64,000 nucleotides of DNA from Thamnidium elegans (Eukaryota > Mucoromycota > Mucoromycetes > Mucorales > Mucoraceae), in contig JAIXMG010000016.1 of NCBI GenBank assembly GCA_025201345.1, positions 558,001-622,000 of the forward strand, read 5' to 3'. Made by a program: the position numbers and the translations under genes. Position 1 is the stretch's first letter. Every line of letters begins with the position of its first letter. Below, piece after piece: positions 33,234 to 45,223 of this stretch. The notes under the pieces were generated by a model. It was given only the letters and a program-made list of their open reading frames with translations, did no database searches and had not been told where the DNA came from.

Positions 33234-34714
33234 AAAAAAAGTAAATCTCTAAACCATATTTATAGCTAGATGAATATTCCTTCTCTATACCCGATATATA
33301 ATATTATTGCTCCACCACCTCAACCTGAAGTCAGCACGTATTTATCAAAAACCATTATTTCCTCCTTTTTTATCATAGTCTAGGGCGTCACCTCAACACC
33401 CAACGAATTTTCACCCACTTTATCCTTACAACAGTATCCATGTGTTTAAAAAAAACACTCCATAATAACTAGCAAGGAATATATAAGAGCATTCCCTACC
33501 AAGCATTAATTACAATAATTTATATAAGCAGTAAAATATTGATTACTCTTCATAATCGAGAATATAAAAGACATAATTTTTATTAAAGTTACGCATGTAA
33601 AAAAAAAGTGCTTATCTTTGTTTCCTAATGCTATGTGTAAATAGCGACTAGTACTTACAGGACAACTACCAAGAGAAGGTGTAAAAACGTCAGGTCCCAG
33701 AAAAAAAAGTCTTTACCTGTCGGCCATCACGCAACTCCAATATGTGAATTGTCAAGCTGATAAAAAAAAAATGCTTCTACGTCGTTTAAGACCATCCAAC
33801 CTCATACAAAAACGAAACGTAATGCCGACATCGAGTAAGATAAGAGTGAGTTATCAGGGAAAGCAAGCCTTACCTAACAATCATTTTTAAGCTACCTTAT
33901 GCATGTTTACGTCCCCAACAGCATCCAGTATTGTATCGGGCAGGGTCGTATTAGCAGCTGCGGGAACCATCACCACCGAGTGCTTCCGCGCAAAGTTCCA
34001 AGACATAATATAAAACGTGAGGGATGAGGGTGACTACTAGAAGTGTGTAAGTCCAAGAACAAGGTCAAAATTTTTTCCTTAGTATAGAATTAAAAGGACC
34101 CCATTTATAGGTAATGCATTGGCATTTCCATATAAATTTAAAGTGTGTGACCCAATACTGTTCCAACGCCATATGTACACGAAAATTATCGACGGTTATT
34201 AACATACCAACGAGTTAATAAAACCGACGATAGCATGGTGACCACAAAACTAACGTCCTCGCAGAATCTATTATTCCATTCAAAGCTATTGTTACTTGTA
34301 AACAAAAGTAAACGTGCGCTAATTGGCATAAGGGGCACCGGTACTAATTGTTACGTGCAACAAGTCAGCATAAATAGTACAAATAGCCTATACTACTATA
34401 CAACAACATCACAAACTTCGAGAGGGGGTACTACACGCTATACAGCATTAATCATAATGTAGATATTCGATCGGTGCAAACAAACTGGTTACATTTTTGA
34501 TTAGCTAATAAATCTTAATTTTAAGAAATATATTATTTCATGAATAAACTTACAATTAAACTATCTAAATAATTCAAAGGTATATCTGCCTTTCTTTTTT
34601 TTTTTTTGAACATAATGTAGACTTCAGTATCTAATAGCGTTGATATGTAAATTTAATAATAATGTGGGGGTAAAAATTGTTTTTTTTTATTATTATCAGT
34701 GTGTGTGTATCATT
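33234..34714. other. Spacer with one candidate small gene
   Basis: Sequence of ordinary complexity. The candidate gene at 33771-34013 is listed separately. I see no other gene in 34020-34714. Confidence 0.4.
33771..34013 (+). CDS. Candidate tiny mitochondrial membrane protein
   Basis: ATG at 33771 after an A9 run. Exon 1 (33771-33834) encodes MLLRRLRPSNLIQKRNVMPT plus a Ser codon, an Arg-rich start like a mitochondrial presequence. A GTAAGA donor and a CCCCAACAG acceptor remove 33835-33921. Exon 2 (33922-34013) continues in frame as SSIVSGRVVLAAAGTITTEC, then FRAKFQDII and TAA. The joined peptide is about 51 residues with one short hydrophobic stretch. GC content is locally higher than in the flanks. 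I know no homologue. The prediction rests on coherent splice signals plus presequence-like and membrane-like composition, so chance is possible. Confidence 0.3.
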
Positions 34715-37200
34715 TTATTTGGAAGCGGGATTCTCTTGGTTAGAAATCATTTCAGATATATTCTTTTGTAACAGACTCCAATCCTCTGGTTTAGGTGTAG
34801 CCATCTAAATAATCATATTAGTATATAATAAGTCGTATATATATAATAGTTTTTACCTCTCCAATATCATAAACATAGACATGACCATCACTTGAACCAA
34901 TAGCAGTCTTTTTACCTTCTTTATCCCAAGCAATTTTATTAAGAGCCTTACCAGACCCAACCTGAGTACTAACAAATGGCTCTTCTGTATCAGCATTCAA
35001 GTTCCATAAATCAAATTGACCTGTACCATCCACAGTACCAAATAATGCAGGATGAGAGGGTGACCATTTAACGTCATAAACATAATCATCGGCGTGTTCG
35101 AACGAATAAAGAGGGGGGATAGCTGCTGCTTGAGTTGATGTTTTAGAAATAGACTTTGCTCTCCAAAGTTTAACTGTCCAATCAACAGAAGAGGTCAAGT
35201 ATAAATCTGAAAAGTCGACTGGGCCATGTAAAGGATGGAAATTTAATCCGGTCACCATACCATGATGACCACGATAAGTATCGTATTGATTAATACCGGC
35301 TTTACTATTTTTTTATAAAAAAAAGTCATCAATTTCGATAAGCCTTATTAGAATATATATAAAAAAAACCCTCCCTTACCTTCCAGCACGATCATATCTA
35401 TTGGCTTGATAAACATTACCCTCTTCTGTACCAGCCCAAAAAGCAGTTGTTTCATTATCAGGGAAACCCATACAAGTAACTGAAACTTCATCTGTCTTGT
35501 TATGAGCAGGATGAAGTAATTCCAAATAATCTTGAGGTTGAGCCAACATATCCAATTGCCATGAACATACAAAACCATCTGTACTTGCAGAGATTAAATT
35601 GTGAGCGTTTTGAGTGCCTACCATTTCAATAGAATAAACAGGATGGGTATGTCCACCAGCAGATAAAGGAGTTTTTAATACAGGTAATGATTTTGCTCTG
35701 GTATCCCATAATACAATTTGTCCAGAGTAGGTACCACCAATAATATAATTAGGATGGAATTTACTGAACATGACACTAAGCACATCAGACTATTTTTTTT
35801 TTTTTTTAGTTGCAATGAATATATTTTGTATGTATGTGCGTACCTGAGAGTGAAATACAAATTCAGGGCGATCCAATAAATGCTCGTTCCAAACAAGAGC
35901 TACACCGTCAGGATCATTAGGAGCAAGAGGATTCTTGTTGTAAGAAGAAACAACCAACTCGGGGTACTTTTTTTTTAAATAAATAAATAATAACATTAAT
36001 GTTAAATTACTGTTATTTAATATTGAACTTACTTTAAGAGACCAATTGACATCGGTGACAGATCTGTTTTTACACCACTTTTCATCCCAAAATTCACAAA
36101 CAAATTTGACATGTTTACCTGAATTTTCATCACTAACATCCATATATTATTAGCATATAATATACAAACTTGGAATATTATTATTTTTACCTTTCAACAT
36201 CGATACCTAATGTATAATCTTTCATAAAATCATATTTTTCATTTAAAGCTCTTTCAACAAGTTTAGAAGAAAGATCAACAAATTCAGCAAATTCTTGTGT
36301 CTTTTGAATATTTTTTGCTTCCTCTTCCGTAAGATCTATAGTACTTTTTTTTTAATATGCATGTATAATATATACGTTCTCAATTGTATCGTACCTCGAA
36401 TTTCTTCTTGCTTTTCTTGTTCTGCTCGTTTAATTTCTTCTTCGAGTTGAGCCATTTTTATCTTTTCTTTTAACTCAAACTCTTCCATAATTTGCTTTCT
36501 GATTTCTTCTTCAGAGATTTCAGGTGCTTCCAAGGATCCATCAGTCGTTTGAATTTCTTTACTATATACGACATGCTCCTACAAAATTTTTTTAATCATC
36601 TAGCTTTTGATATATATTTTTGGTTATTTACAAGAGGTGGAATGTCCGCAACAAATGCTTGCGATTCAGTAAGTTCTGCAACATAAAGAGGAACTGCTTG
36701 AGCTGTTTGCGAAGACATTGAAAGCGTAGAATGTCTCGTTTCATTACTAATAACTGTTTTTTAAATAAAAAGATATTTTTTTTTGTGCCGTGTATATATA
36801 CATATACTATTTGTCTTACGTGCTAACAGGTGTGCCTGGAGAAGAATAGCCAAAATTAGCAGAAGTAGGACGTGAATTAGAAAAATCTGATCCAGCATCA
36901 GACCCGCGATCACTACCGTTTTGAGTTGTGGTGTTTGGAGTTGAAGGACGCTCACCCAATACAAGAGCAACAAGGTCGTCAATGGCTCTTCTGTCTCTTC
37001 CTGTATTTGAGTTGGTAGTTGTTGTCTGTAATACAAGATGGTGAGTTAATATATACAAAAAGGTTTATTATTTATATAAAACTTACAGAAGTAGATTGGG
37101 TTGACTGACTTTCGAGCAAAGCCTTTCTTTCTTCTCTGGCTCGTCTAAGCTCGGCTAACTTTTGTCGCTTCTTTTCTAATTCTTCTCGTCTACGATCCAT
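34715..37200 (-). CDS. Cytoplasmic dynein intermediate chain (WD40)
   Basis: Cargo-linking subunit of cytoplasmic dynein 1, which binds light chains and dynactin p150 through its N-terminus and the heavy chain through a WD40 propeller. Starts [20 protein letters not shown] at 37200, the conserved coiled coil that binds dynactin. A Ser/Thr-rich linker follows, then SKEIQTTDG (light-chain-binding region), a Glu-rich helix, and [18 protein letters not shown] with [12 protein letters not shown], blocks diagnostic for this family. WD repeats: [103 protein letters not shown]. About ten introns. Total about 640-660 residues. Head-to-head with nibrin, 524 bp apart. Confidence 0.94.
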
Positions 37201-37724
37201 TGAGTTGGTTTAAAGGAAAAAAGAAGAAAAAAGGGGAAAGTGATTTTTAACCTTGAAAGTTCTGAGATTTAAAATAAATATCAACTTTTTTTTTATTTTT
37301 TATTTCAAGGTTGTTGCATACATATTTTTTGCTTAAATGTATGAATGTGATAAATTAATAGGTTCTATATTCTCGGGTAGTTCAAATAATAGAAATCTTT
37401 TCTGAATTCTCTTTATGTGAATACAATAGGCTTCTTTATTATTATTATTATTCGGGTACCTTGATGCAAGTTGATCGAACCGCAAAAATTCATTTGTATC
37501 TTTCTGTACCTGGCAGCGTAAGCACACTGCTAAAAAAAAAAAAAAAAAAAAAAAAAAGGCTTCGAAAATAAAACACTTTAGATATGTTTAAACATAATAT
37601 TCATGCCCGATGTATTATGAGTTGTTTCAAAATAAGTAAACTCGAGACTGCGGTTTTTTTAAGGAGAAAAAAAAAAGCTTTCAACAAAAAAAAACCCTTA
37701 TTTTTTCTTTACTACAATTCTACA
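37201..37724. other. Spacer between dynein intermediate chain and nibrin
   Basis: Shared upstream region of two divergent genes, with an A24 run at about 37532-37557. A short minus-strand frame at 37333-37527 (starting CLRC) lacks an ATG. Nothing else seen. Confidence 0.35.
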
Positions 37725-40373
37725 ATGTGGTTACTATACGCGATCAAGAAAAACGCATTAGGCCAGTTTCGCGACAATGTTGTTTCAAGACTTCGACCTT
37801 CTCAAACCTATGTTATTTTTCGCAAAGGTATATTTTTTCTTCTCAAAAAAAAAGGGGGGGGGGTGTGTAGAAAGACATTTGTATTTAAGTTTGACATTCA
37901 GGGAAAATTGACGATGTATTTGAAGCCGCTATTGAAACCGATCCTATTTCACATAGTCAAGTGGTACTCAACAAATAACGATTAAAAAAGAGGATGTATT
38001 GACTGCTTTATATATATTAGGTTGACCCAAAGAAACTACCTGAAATACGACTAGTACAAATAAGATCGGATAAAGCAGAAGTACTTATCGCGGATAGAGC
38101 AGTAAGGGATAATATCACGCTTCATGATGAAGATGTGATTCGTCTTAGTGGAAGTAATACGAGATTTAGGTATGATTTAGATTTATGCATGATATCATTC
38201 AAGTGATTGATTATATATAAAAAAAAAGAATTCGATGGCGACCTATGGTTATTTTTAAAGATGGTCCAGAAGATGATGATTATCGTGATATGATTGAAGA
38301 AGCTTCACAAATGGGTACGGATAAATTTAATTATACGAAAGGGGAAAAGTGTTGATTAATTAGTGTAGGGTTTCATGTAACAAGAGATTGGAGTAAATTG
38401 GTGACACATGTTTGGATTTCAGATACGCCACAAACAGAAATAAGCCGAACATTACTTTTGGCGTTAATGCAACAAAAGTATATTGTAACTAAATCATGGA
38501 TTAAAAATGAGTTTATAAAATCTGCCGATCGAAAGTTTGATTATGTTGCTTACTATAAAACTATACCGCCTATTGAGTGGAAAGACTTTGGACCTTTGAA
38601 AAAACCTGCTTTATTAAGTAAAGATGAACGTCGGTTGAAATTGTTTGAAGACATGAATTTTATTGCATTTGATAAAGAGCAGGTCAAAACACTGTCTTCA
38701 TTGATAAAGGCTGGTAAAGGAAGCATAATTTATTTCGACTTGAATAGTAGAGACGAAATAGATATTGGAGCAAATACTATTTTCATTTTACCTCCAGACG
38801 ATCACAGCTATCATCAAAACCGATGGGAAGATTTAAAAAGAACTTTACACGAAAGGTAATTATTATTATTATTATTTGATTTACAAAGAAAAAGAGAGAA
38901 ACTAAATTTTAAGCTTGTAGAACTGGTAGTGTAAGAGAAATTCAAGAAGTAGAGATTGGATTTGCAATTATTTACTGTTCGACAGAACATATGTGTAATT
39001 CAGCCGCTTCATTGAGTAGTTTCGACTTGGAAAGTCTAGATGTGGACGACAGAAATCCAGCGAACATTAAAACTGAAGGTTATTACAGCTACCCTGCCAG
39101 TTGTTCCATGGCTTCAACTTTACCGTACAACGCAGGTAGCCCTGGAGAAGACTCAATGCATGATCTGAATAACACAATGGATCATGATCATAGATCTAAT
39201 AAAAGTATGAACCACGATCATAAACATCCATCACAACCCAGCAATAGTTGTCAATTTAATCAGAATCCATCACTTGATAATAATAACGATACCAAATATC
39301 CTTTAGGTAGTCTCGCTGCAGATCATCCCATGTCACTTGCAGAAGCCATGTCTCCAATTGAAGCCATGTCGCCTCTTGGAGCCACATCTCCTATGGATGA
39401 TGATGATGATGATTATAGCAATTTACCGCCAATGCCATCCTTGGGTAATATATTTGATGATTTCGATTTCAAGACGAAACCTTTACCACCTCCAAAAAGG
39501 AAACTTGAATCTGAGGATTCTACTCTACCCACCAACAATGCTTCTGCTACCGTAAGTGTACCTACTACACCTGCTGTGCGATCTCCTCCTGCTCCTACTG
39601 TACGATCTCCTACTGCTCCCGATGCACGTTCACCTATTGCTTCTATTACGCGTTCGCCTATTACTTCTGGTATAAGTTCGCCTGTTGTTTCCACTATATA
39701 TTCACCTATTGCTTCCAATATACGTTCGCCTATTGCTCCGCCTGTAAGAGAATTGGTCAATCCTCCTGTAAGAAGATCTGTCACTCCTCTCGTGACTACA
39801 CCTGCCGAGCGTACCATAAACAGATCTGCAACTCCTTCTGCGAGTACATCTGCTGCTACAGAGGCGACCGCTCCAGAATACGGCGCTACCGATGCAATGG
39901 ATACAGATGACGTTCCTGCAAACACCGCACCTAACTCTACTAGTAATGACACTGATCAACCTATCCCAAAAGGTCGTTACTCTAAAATTGTCTACGCACC
40001 ACTTGCTGTGAATTCTTCTCCTCGCAATGAGCCAACACAAAATAGTCACGGGATAAATTATAAAAAGTTCAAAAAAGTAAGTCTCTTTTACTTTACTGTT
40101 TACAAAGTCCCTAATGCTATATTATATATAAATAGGTAAAGCAATTTGAGAATTTAAATTCTCTCGATATCGTCAATTTGGTTCATAGTAGCCAAAGAAC
40201 CAGAGAAAGAGGTACGATACGATCATTTTAAATTGAAGGGTACAATTTATTTATTTTTGTCCCTTTTTTATTTAGCCCAACCTAGAACTGCATCACGTTT
40301 GCCTAGGTTAGACGAGACTGAGGATATTGACCCATTCCTTGCTATCTCTGTACCGAGAAGACCAAGGGGTTGA
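37725..40373 (+). CDS. NBN: Nibrin/NBS1, FHA-BRCT subunit of the MRN complex
   Basis: Subunit of Mre11-Rad50-Nbs1, which senses and processes double-strand breaks and recruits ATM/Tel1. Starts MWLLYAIKKNALGQFRDN with an FHA domain (RPSQTYVIFRKG, then IRLSGSNTRFR). BRCT-like sequence follows: FHVTRDWSKLVTHVWI and ALMQQKYIVTKSWIKNEF. A disordered middle (about 39000-40000) has hexapeptide EAMSPI units and an octapeptide (R/Y)SP repeat. Near the end, NYKKFKKVKQFENL matches the Mre11-binding NFKKFxK motif, and DETEDIDPFLAISVPRRPRG resembles the acidic-aromatic ATM-binding tail. Six or seven introns. About 760 residues, near the human size. Conserved tail motifs make nibrin the firm choice over other FHA proteins. 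Confidence 0.88.
39560..39800 (+). repeat. 24-nt coding minisatellite in nibrin
   Basis: About nine tandem units of eight codons: VRSPPAPT, VRSPTAPD, ARSPIASI, TRSPITSG, ISSPVVST, IYSPIASN, IRSPIAPP, and degenerate VRELVNPP and VRRSVTPL. Most keep an SP dipeptide at a fixed position. The DNA shows the same period. Confidence 0.8.
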
Positions 40374-40426
40374 TTATAAATATTATCATTAAAAAAAAGG
40401 GGGAGAGTTATTTTATTTGATATAAT

Positions 40427-41961
40427 TTAATTTTTTCTCTTCTTGTACTTTCGCTTAATTTTACATTTTTTACACATACAAGTGCCATCGCTTAAATCTG
40501 TTTCAGAATCTGTTGAACTAACTAAAATCTTTCTCTTTTTTGGTTTCTTTCCTGAAGAAACTGCTGGTTTCTCAGTACCATCATTACTACTTGTTGAGCT
40601 ACTATTACTACTACTACTACTACTACTAGATGAGGTAGAAGAACTTCCACTACTACTATCACTACTACTAGGAGGAAGTCGTGGTATGAACTGAGTGGTC
40701 TCCATTAAAGCAGCCAACTCTGCGTAATTACTTGGATCAGATTTTCCCAACTTTTGAATCTCTCTATATAACTTTTGACCCAACTTGGGTCTAGTATGTC
40801 TAGTTTGTAAATAAACCCATTCAGCATTAGTCGAGGAACAGAAGTTTTGAGTGACAGCAACAGTGAAATCTAAATTCATCACTACATGAGCCCAGCCTCC
40901 AGGTACGAAAATAGTTTCTCCTGGCTTTTGTATTACTTCGATCATACCCCATTTTTCACCAAGTGTTTGTAAGCTATGTTGATCTCTAACTTTAAACTTT
41001 GGGTAAACTTGATCGAACCAGGAAACTCCTTCGTGGTCGTAGGGTTTCATAGGTGGATCGTAAAGTTCTTTTGGTGTGGGTGGTGGGAATAAACACCAAC
41101 GCTTGTGACCACGAATAAGTGAGTTCCATGCTGAAGTGCCCAAGGGATCTTTATGAATACTAGTGAAAGAGATTAGTTATATTGGTTTTTGATTTTAATT
41201 ATATACTTAATTTACCCTGTTCCACTACGTGCACCACCTATCACTAACCAACGATAGGGCGGTCTTCTTGCACCTGTCAATTTAAACAAATCTTCGTTAA
41301 AGTATCTAGGTACTTTATAATCATCCAACAAACTCCTTTGTTTCTTTTTACTTGAACTGTTATTTCTTGATTTATAAAATCCGCTATCGAATATATAAAG
41401 TGGCGAATCATCTTTTAAACCTTCATTATGTGAATAGTAGAGGAAATGTTTCATTTTCATATAAACATTGTTATTATTATCATCGTCACCTACTTTAAAC
41501 AAGTGTGAACCATAATTTTCGAGTAAATACTATTTGAATTCAATAATCAATGGGTTTATAACTAAAAAAAAAAAAAAAAAAAAATACACCAATAAAAATA
41601 TACCTCATTTGTCCAGTGCTTATTTGCTTTCCATTCATCAGTGACATGGGTAATAACAACCGGTATATTTCTCGCTTCATATCGATCAACAAACTCTTTT
41701 TTAGATACAAAACGATAATCGATTCTTGTCAAGCTATCCAAATAAGGATCAATCCAATAATCATTCAAATGGAAATTGAACCTTTGCCACTTGAATAAAT
41801 CGATTTCTAAAATATTTTTTGGGTTGGGTTAGACGAATTATACAAAAAAAAGGGTCACAACACACACCTGAACGAACTTTTAATTTCACTCTTTTAATCT
41901 TGTCATCATATCTACTCGACTTTGATGGTTTAAACTTTTTTTTCTGCGTTTTAGAAACCAT
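40427..41961 (-). CDS. JMJD6: JMJD6-type JmjC 2-oxoglutarate oxygenase
   Basis: Fe(II)/2-oxoglutarate-dependent lysyl hydroxylase (arginine demethylase activity also reported) acting on splicing factors and histones in the nucleus. Starts MVSKTQKKKFKPSKSSRYDD. Then WQRFNFHLNDYWIDPYLDSL, KEFVDRYEARNIPVVI and PPYRWLVIGGARSGTG|IHKD. The iron ligands are visible: His and Asp in IHKDPLGTSAW and the second His in PGGWAHVVMNLD. GHKRWCLFP supplies the conserved 2OG-binding lysine. ITQNF-type residues follow (VAVTQNFCSSTNAEW). A poly-Ser tract (about 40600-40670) lies in the tail, as in human JMJD6, then a Cys/Lys-rich end. Four exons, about 470 residues. Confidence 0.94.
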
Positions 41962-42182
41962 CTTTTTTTTTTTTAAAAAAAAAAAAAGAAAAAAGAAAAA
42001 AAAATGATATGTAGAAGAGAAAGCCGAAAGAATCCTTCTTGTTTCGGGAAAAGTTATATATAAAAATAAAAAACGGAACTTTAAATATAAAAACAACACA
42101 CCATTTATTTACAAATAGGTTAATTCTCTTTTTTGCTTTTTATTTCAAAGAAAAAAATTATATTGTGCGAATTAAAGGAAAT

Positions 42183-42232
42183 TTACTACATCAAAAAAAA
42201 AACAGTTAATAACAAAGCTTAAAAATACCATT

Positions 42233-42281
<49 letters not shown>

Positions 42282-43011
42282 ATTTACCTGCTTCATAGCA
42301 TCCTTCTTACCCTTACGGTCAAGGATAGCAACACGGCTCTTATCCAACTTGAGGTTGGTGATAACAACCTTGGAGGGAGAGATACCAATAGGGGCAGTGG
42401 CACCGTTAACCTTCTCGCGAGAGACACGGTCAATGTGGATAACCCACTTCTTACGGTAGACTTGGACAACCTTACCTTCACGACCCTTATAGGTACCGCG
42501 AACAACCATAACTTCGTCATCCTTACGGACGGGAATAGCACGGGTCTATTACTATTGTATAAGTTCTCTTATTCCCTTTCTTCTGTTATATCTTTATTTA
42601 TTTATACTTACGTTGTACTTTTCCTTGAGTTCCTTGGATAAAGGAGCACTCATGATCTTGCGACGAACATCAGAGGTGGCAGAGAAGTGAGCCTTTCTGC
42701 TCTTTCTACGAGAGGAGCTAACATCTAATAGAAGTAAACATTTTTGTTTAATCGTCTTTTTCCAATTAATACCGAGTAAACAAAAGAAAAAATCAAAATA
42801 AAAAAAAAAAAAAGGAAATGATGTCTAAATTCTATAATTGTTGAATTGGGGTCAAAGTTGCATTATCCAAAAAAAAATATCTATAGTATCCATCCATTCA
42901 TCCATAGTTTCTACATCATTTCTTTTCTTTTTTTTCATTTGATCTAATTTTTTCTTTTCTTTCTCTACTCTCAATCATTGTAATTATAATCGTACCAGCA
43001 CTGAACTTCAT
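42183..43011 (-). CDS. RPL26: 60S ribosomal protein uL24 (RPL26)
   Basis: Large-subunit ribosomal protein near the tunnel exit. Exon 1 is 16 nt (MKFSA plus one base) at 43011-42996. Exon 2 (about 42724-42613) encodes [20 protein letters not shown] and [18 protein letters not shown]. Exon 3 encodes [20 protein letters not shown], then [20 protein letters not shown] and [16 protein letters not shown], ending KKDAMKQ at about 42287. A donor (CAG|GTAAAT) then opens an intron with a T/A block of about 47 nt. The best acceptor (GATGTAG at 42190-42186) is followed at once by TAA (42185-42183), so the last exon would begin with the stop codon. An alternative acceptor near 42217 would add two or three residues. 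About 126 residues, slightly short at the C-terminus. Confidence 0.93.
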
Positions 43012-43801
43012 TGTTGTAGTAAGACGTAGGTGCACGGAAAGGAGGATCCATTACACTCAAAAAAAATGCTACATATGAGCTCGCGATTTCCCGCTAAACC
43101 AATGTGACGTTTAAAATAAAAAAAGAAGTATAAAATTACCTTTTAAGGTAAAATGAACGTCTAGAATATATGCTCCGGCCCGCACAACAAAAGAACTTTT
43201 TTTTATAAGGACAATTGAGGTTAAATTGTAGGTTTATATGATTGAGAATGATATAAGCTACACACAATAAAAAAAAACTGTTCGTATTCTAAATTCGTTC
43301 ATATTAGTAATACAAGGCATGTATTATTGTCTATAGAAACCTGTGAGTGACCAAATCTTATCTTGTGGTCATCAGCATGTAAATCACATTGAAGTATATT
43401 TTAGAACTATTCTCGGATGGAAAAAAAAAAACGTAATACAAAAAAAGAACGTTATTTTAGTACGGGCTAAAGTATATTGTGTACGATCTAAAACTATATT
43501 ATGTACGAGCTCAGGTATACTATCAAGAAGCACAGAGTGTGTACAGTATTATATTATTCGGTAATGCAAAGTATAGTAAGGCTAAATCTGCTTGAGCAAG
43601 TTTAGCCTCTTGTTTACATAATTATTAAATCCCAATTTTTTGTATTTTTGCTTTTGATTACGCTCCATCTATTTTTATTTTATTTTGAAATGATGTTTAT
43701 TAAATAGGTAAATTATCTTGAAAGCAAAAAAGAACGAGGAATATATTTTACCACTCCAAAAAAAAAAGAAATAATTATATATATATATATGTGCACGGAT
43801 G
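43012..43801. other. Spacer upstream of RPL26 with a small tandem repeat
   Basis: RPL26 promoter side (about 43012-43200) includes CCCGCTAAACCAATGTGACG. At about 43458-43525 there are three imperfect 22-bp units beginning GTACG. No gene seen. Confidence 0.4.
43458..43525 (+). repeat. Three imperfect 22-bp tandem units
   Basis: GTACGGGCTAAAGTATATTG(T), GTACGATCTAAAACTATATT(AT) and GTACGAGCTCAGGTATACTA(TC) lie head to tail. Each begins GTACG and has TATA/TATT at the same offset. Too few units for a satellite. Confidence 0.5.
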
Positions 43802-45028
43802 CTATTTTAGTGGCTTACGAATAAGCGATCTAATAATTGTTATATGACCATGATAGCTAGTCATATCTTCAATATGATCATCTACGAAATCAGGCCAATC
43901 TTTCATATCGATTTTTAGTACTTTTGAAAGAAATGGACCCACGTATAAGCAAAGCTCTTTCCAACACCATCTCCATGTCTTTGCAGTTCCCGTATCTGGA
44001 CCTAATGTAAGATATGTTATTATCTAATCTATACTGGCGCTATATCTCGTATAATATTACCACAATTAACGCTAGTCTCACTGAATACTATGTGTTCTAA
44101 ACCTGCATCTATCGCCCGTTTTTTTAAATTTTGGGCAGCAAGAGGGTCTTGGTTTTGTCTTTCCATTAAAGTTTTCACTACAAGAAATCATAATTTAAAA
44201 ATAGTTAGGTTCCTGAAAAAAGTATACTGTCTGGTTTTTGAAACTCACTGGCCATAAATACTCTAGCACAATCATCATTTCCCGTTTCCTATAGAGTTAA
44301 ATAATATATTAGCACAGAGTGTTTTCTCTTAGAAAAATAATCGATTCTTACCCTAAGTTCATATTCAAAAAATCCAGCACATCCTCCTGGTTTTAGAAGT
44401 CTGTGAACCTCTTTTAGTACAATTGGCCATTGTTCTATTTTTAATAAGTTACCAAACTCGCGCATTTCAATATAGTCAAAGCTATTGTCTGGGAGATTTA
44501 AACCCTCTGTTACGCTTCCTAAACTAAACGAAATGTTTGGGAACGTGCTAAGAATGTCTGTCATTTGTACCGTATCAACACCAACAAATCTTGATTTGGG
44601 GTATTCGGATGCCATATCCATTAAAAACGCTCCACCGCCGCAACCGATATGAAGACAATCAACACCTTTTTCAAATGACAAGTAGTTTTCAACTTCAGGT
44701 TGAAGATTACTAAAAAAAATACATATTAGAATATGTTTATATATATATATATATGTAGTTTACCTTTTAAATAGATATTTTGCTGCAAAATGAGACTAAT
44801 ACGTTGTTATTTTAGAGGACGTTGTAGTACACAATCTTTTTTTTTTAAAAAAAAAAAAAAACTTACACCTGTCCATCTTAATTGTTCGTCTTCTTCTCTT
44901 GCTGTAAATATCGACTCGATAGTTTGAGCTGATCGATTTACAATATAGCCTTCTCGTAACTCGTTACCACCTATACATTTTTTGTCCTCTCGAGATATAA
45001 TTTTTGCTAGTTTTAACTTTTTAGGCAT
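43802..45028 (-). CDS. SAM-dependent methyltransferase, class I
   Basis: Starts MPKKLKLAKIISREDKKCIG at 45028. After a short exon (about 44790-44762), motif I reads DCLHIGCGGGAFLMDMA, followed by RFVGVDT (acidic residue binding the ribose) and NSFDYIEMREFGNLLK with EVHRLLKPGGCAGFFEYELR (motif III region). Later exons hold AQNLKKRAIDAGLEHIVF, WRWCWKELCLYVGPFLSK and a final piece ending TIIRSLIRKPLK. About five introns, about 320 residues. This layout, a Methyltransf_25 core with a long C-terminal cap, is common among many fungal small-molecule or unknown-substrate methyltransferases. The substrate cannot be told. Confidence 0.8.
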
Positions 45029-45223
45029 GTTTTTTTTAAAAAAAAAGGAAAGCGAAAGAAATAATTTGTTCCAAAACATTTGGCTGTATTTATATATGAA
45101 ATATGTAACTTGCACTGGTAGAAAAATATTTTGAAGAAAAAAAATACGAACTCATTGTACCTGCCTGCCTCGTGATAACTGATACCTCTGCATTCTATTC
45201 TCCGCTCCTTTTTTTAAAAAAAA

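Noticed and set aside
34235..34462. 75-codon plus-strand frame
   Set aside because: Ser/Thr/Leu-rich without known motifs, splice support or promoter context.
37333..37527. Minus frame starting CLRCQVQKDTNEF
   Set aside because: No ATG, and only a T-run acceptor-like signal upstream. The CxxC could be chance. No partner exon found.
39413..40049. Val/Gly-rich antisense frames over nibrin
   Set aside because: Antisense readings of the 24-nt SP repeat; the plus frame joins conserved FHA/BRCT and C-terminal motifs.
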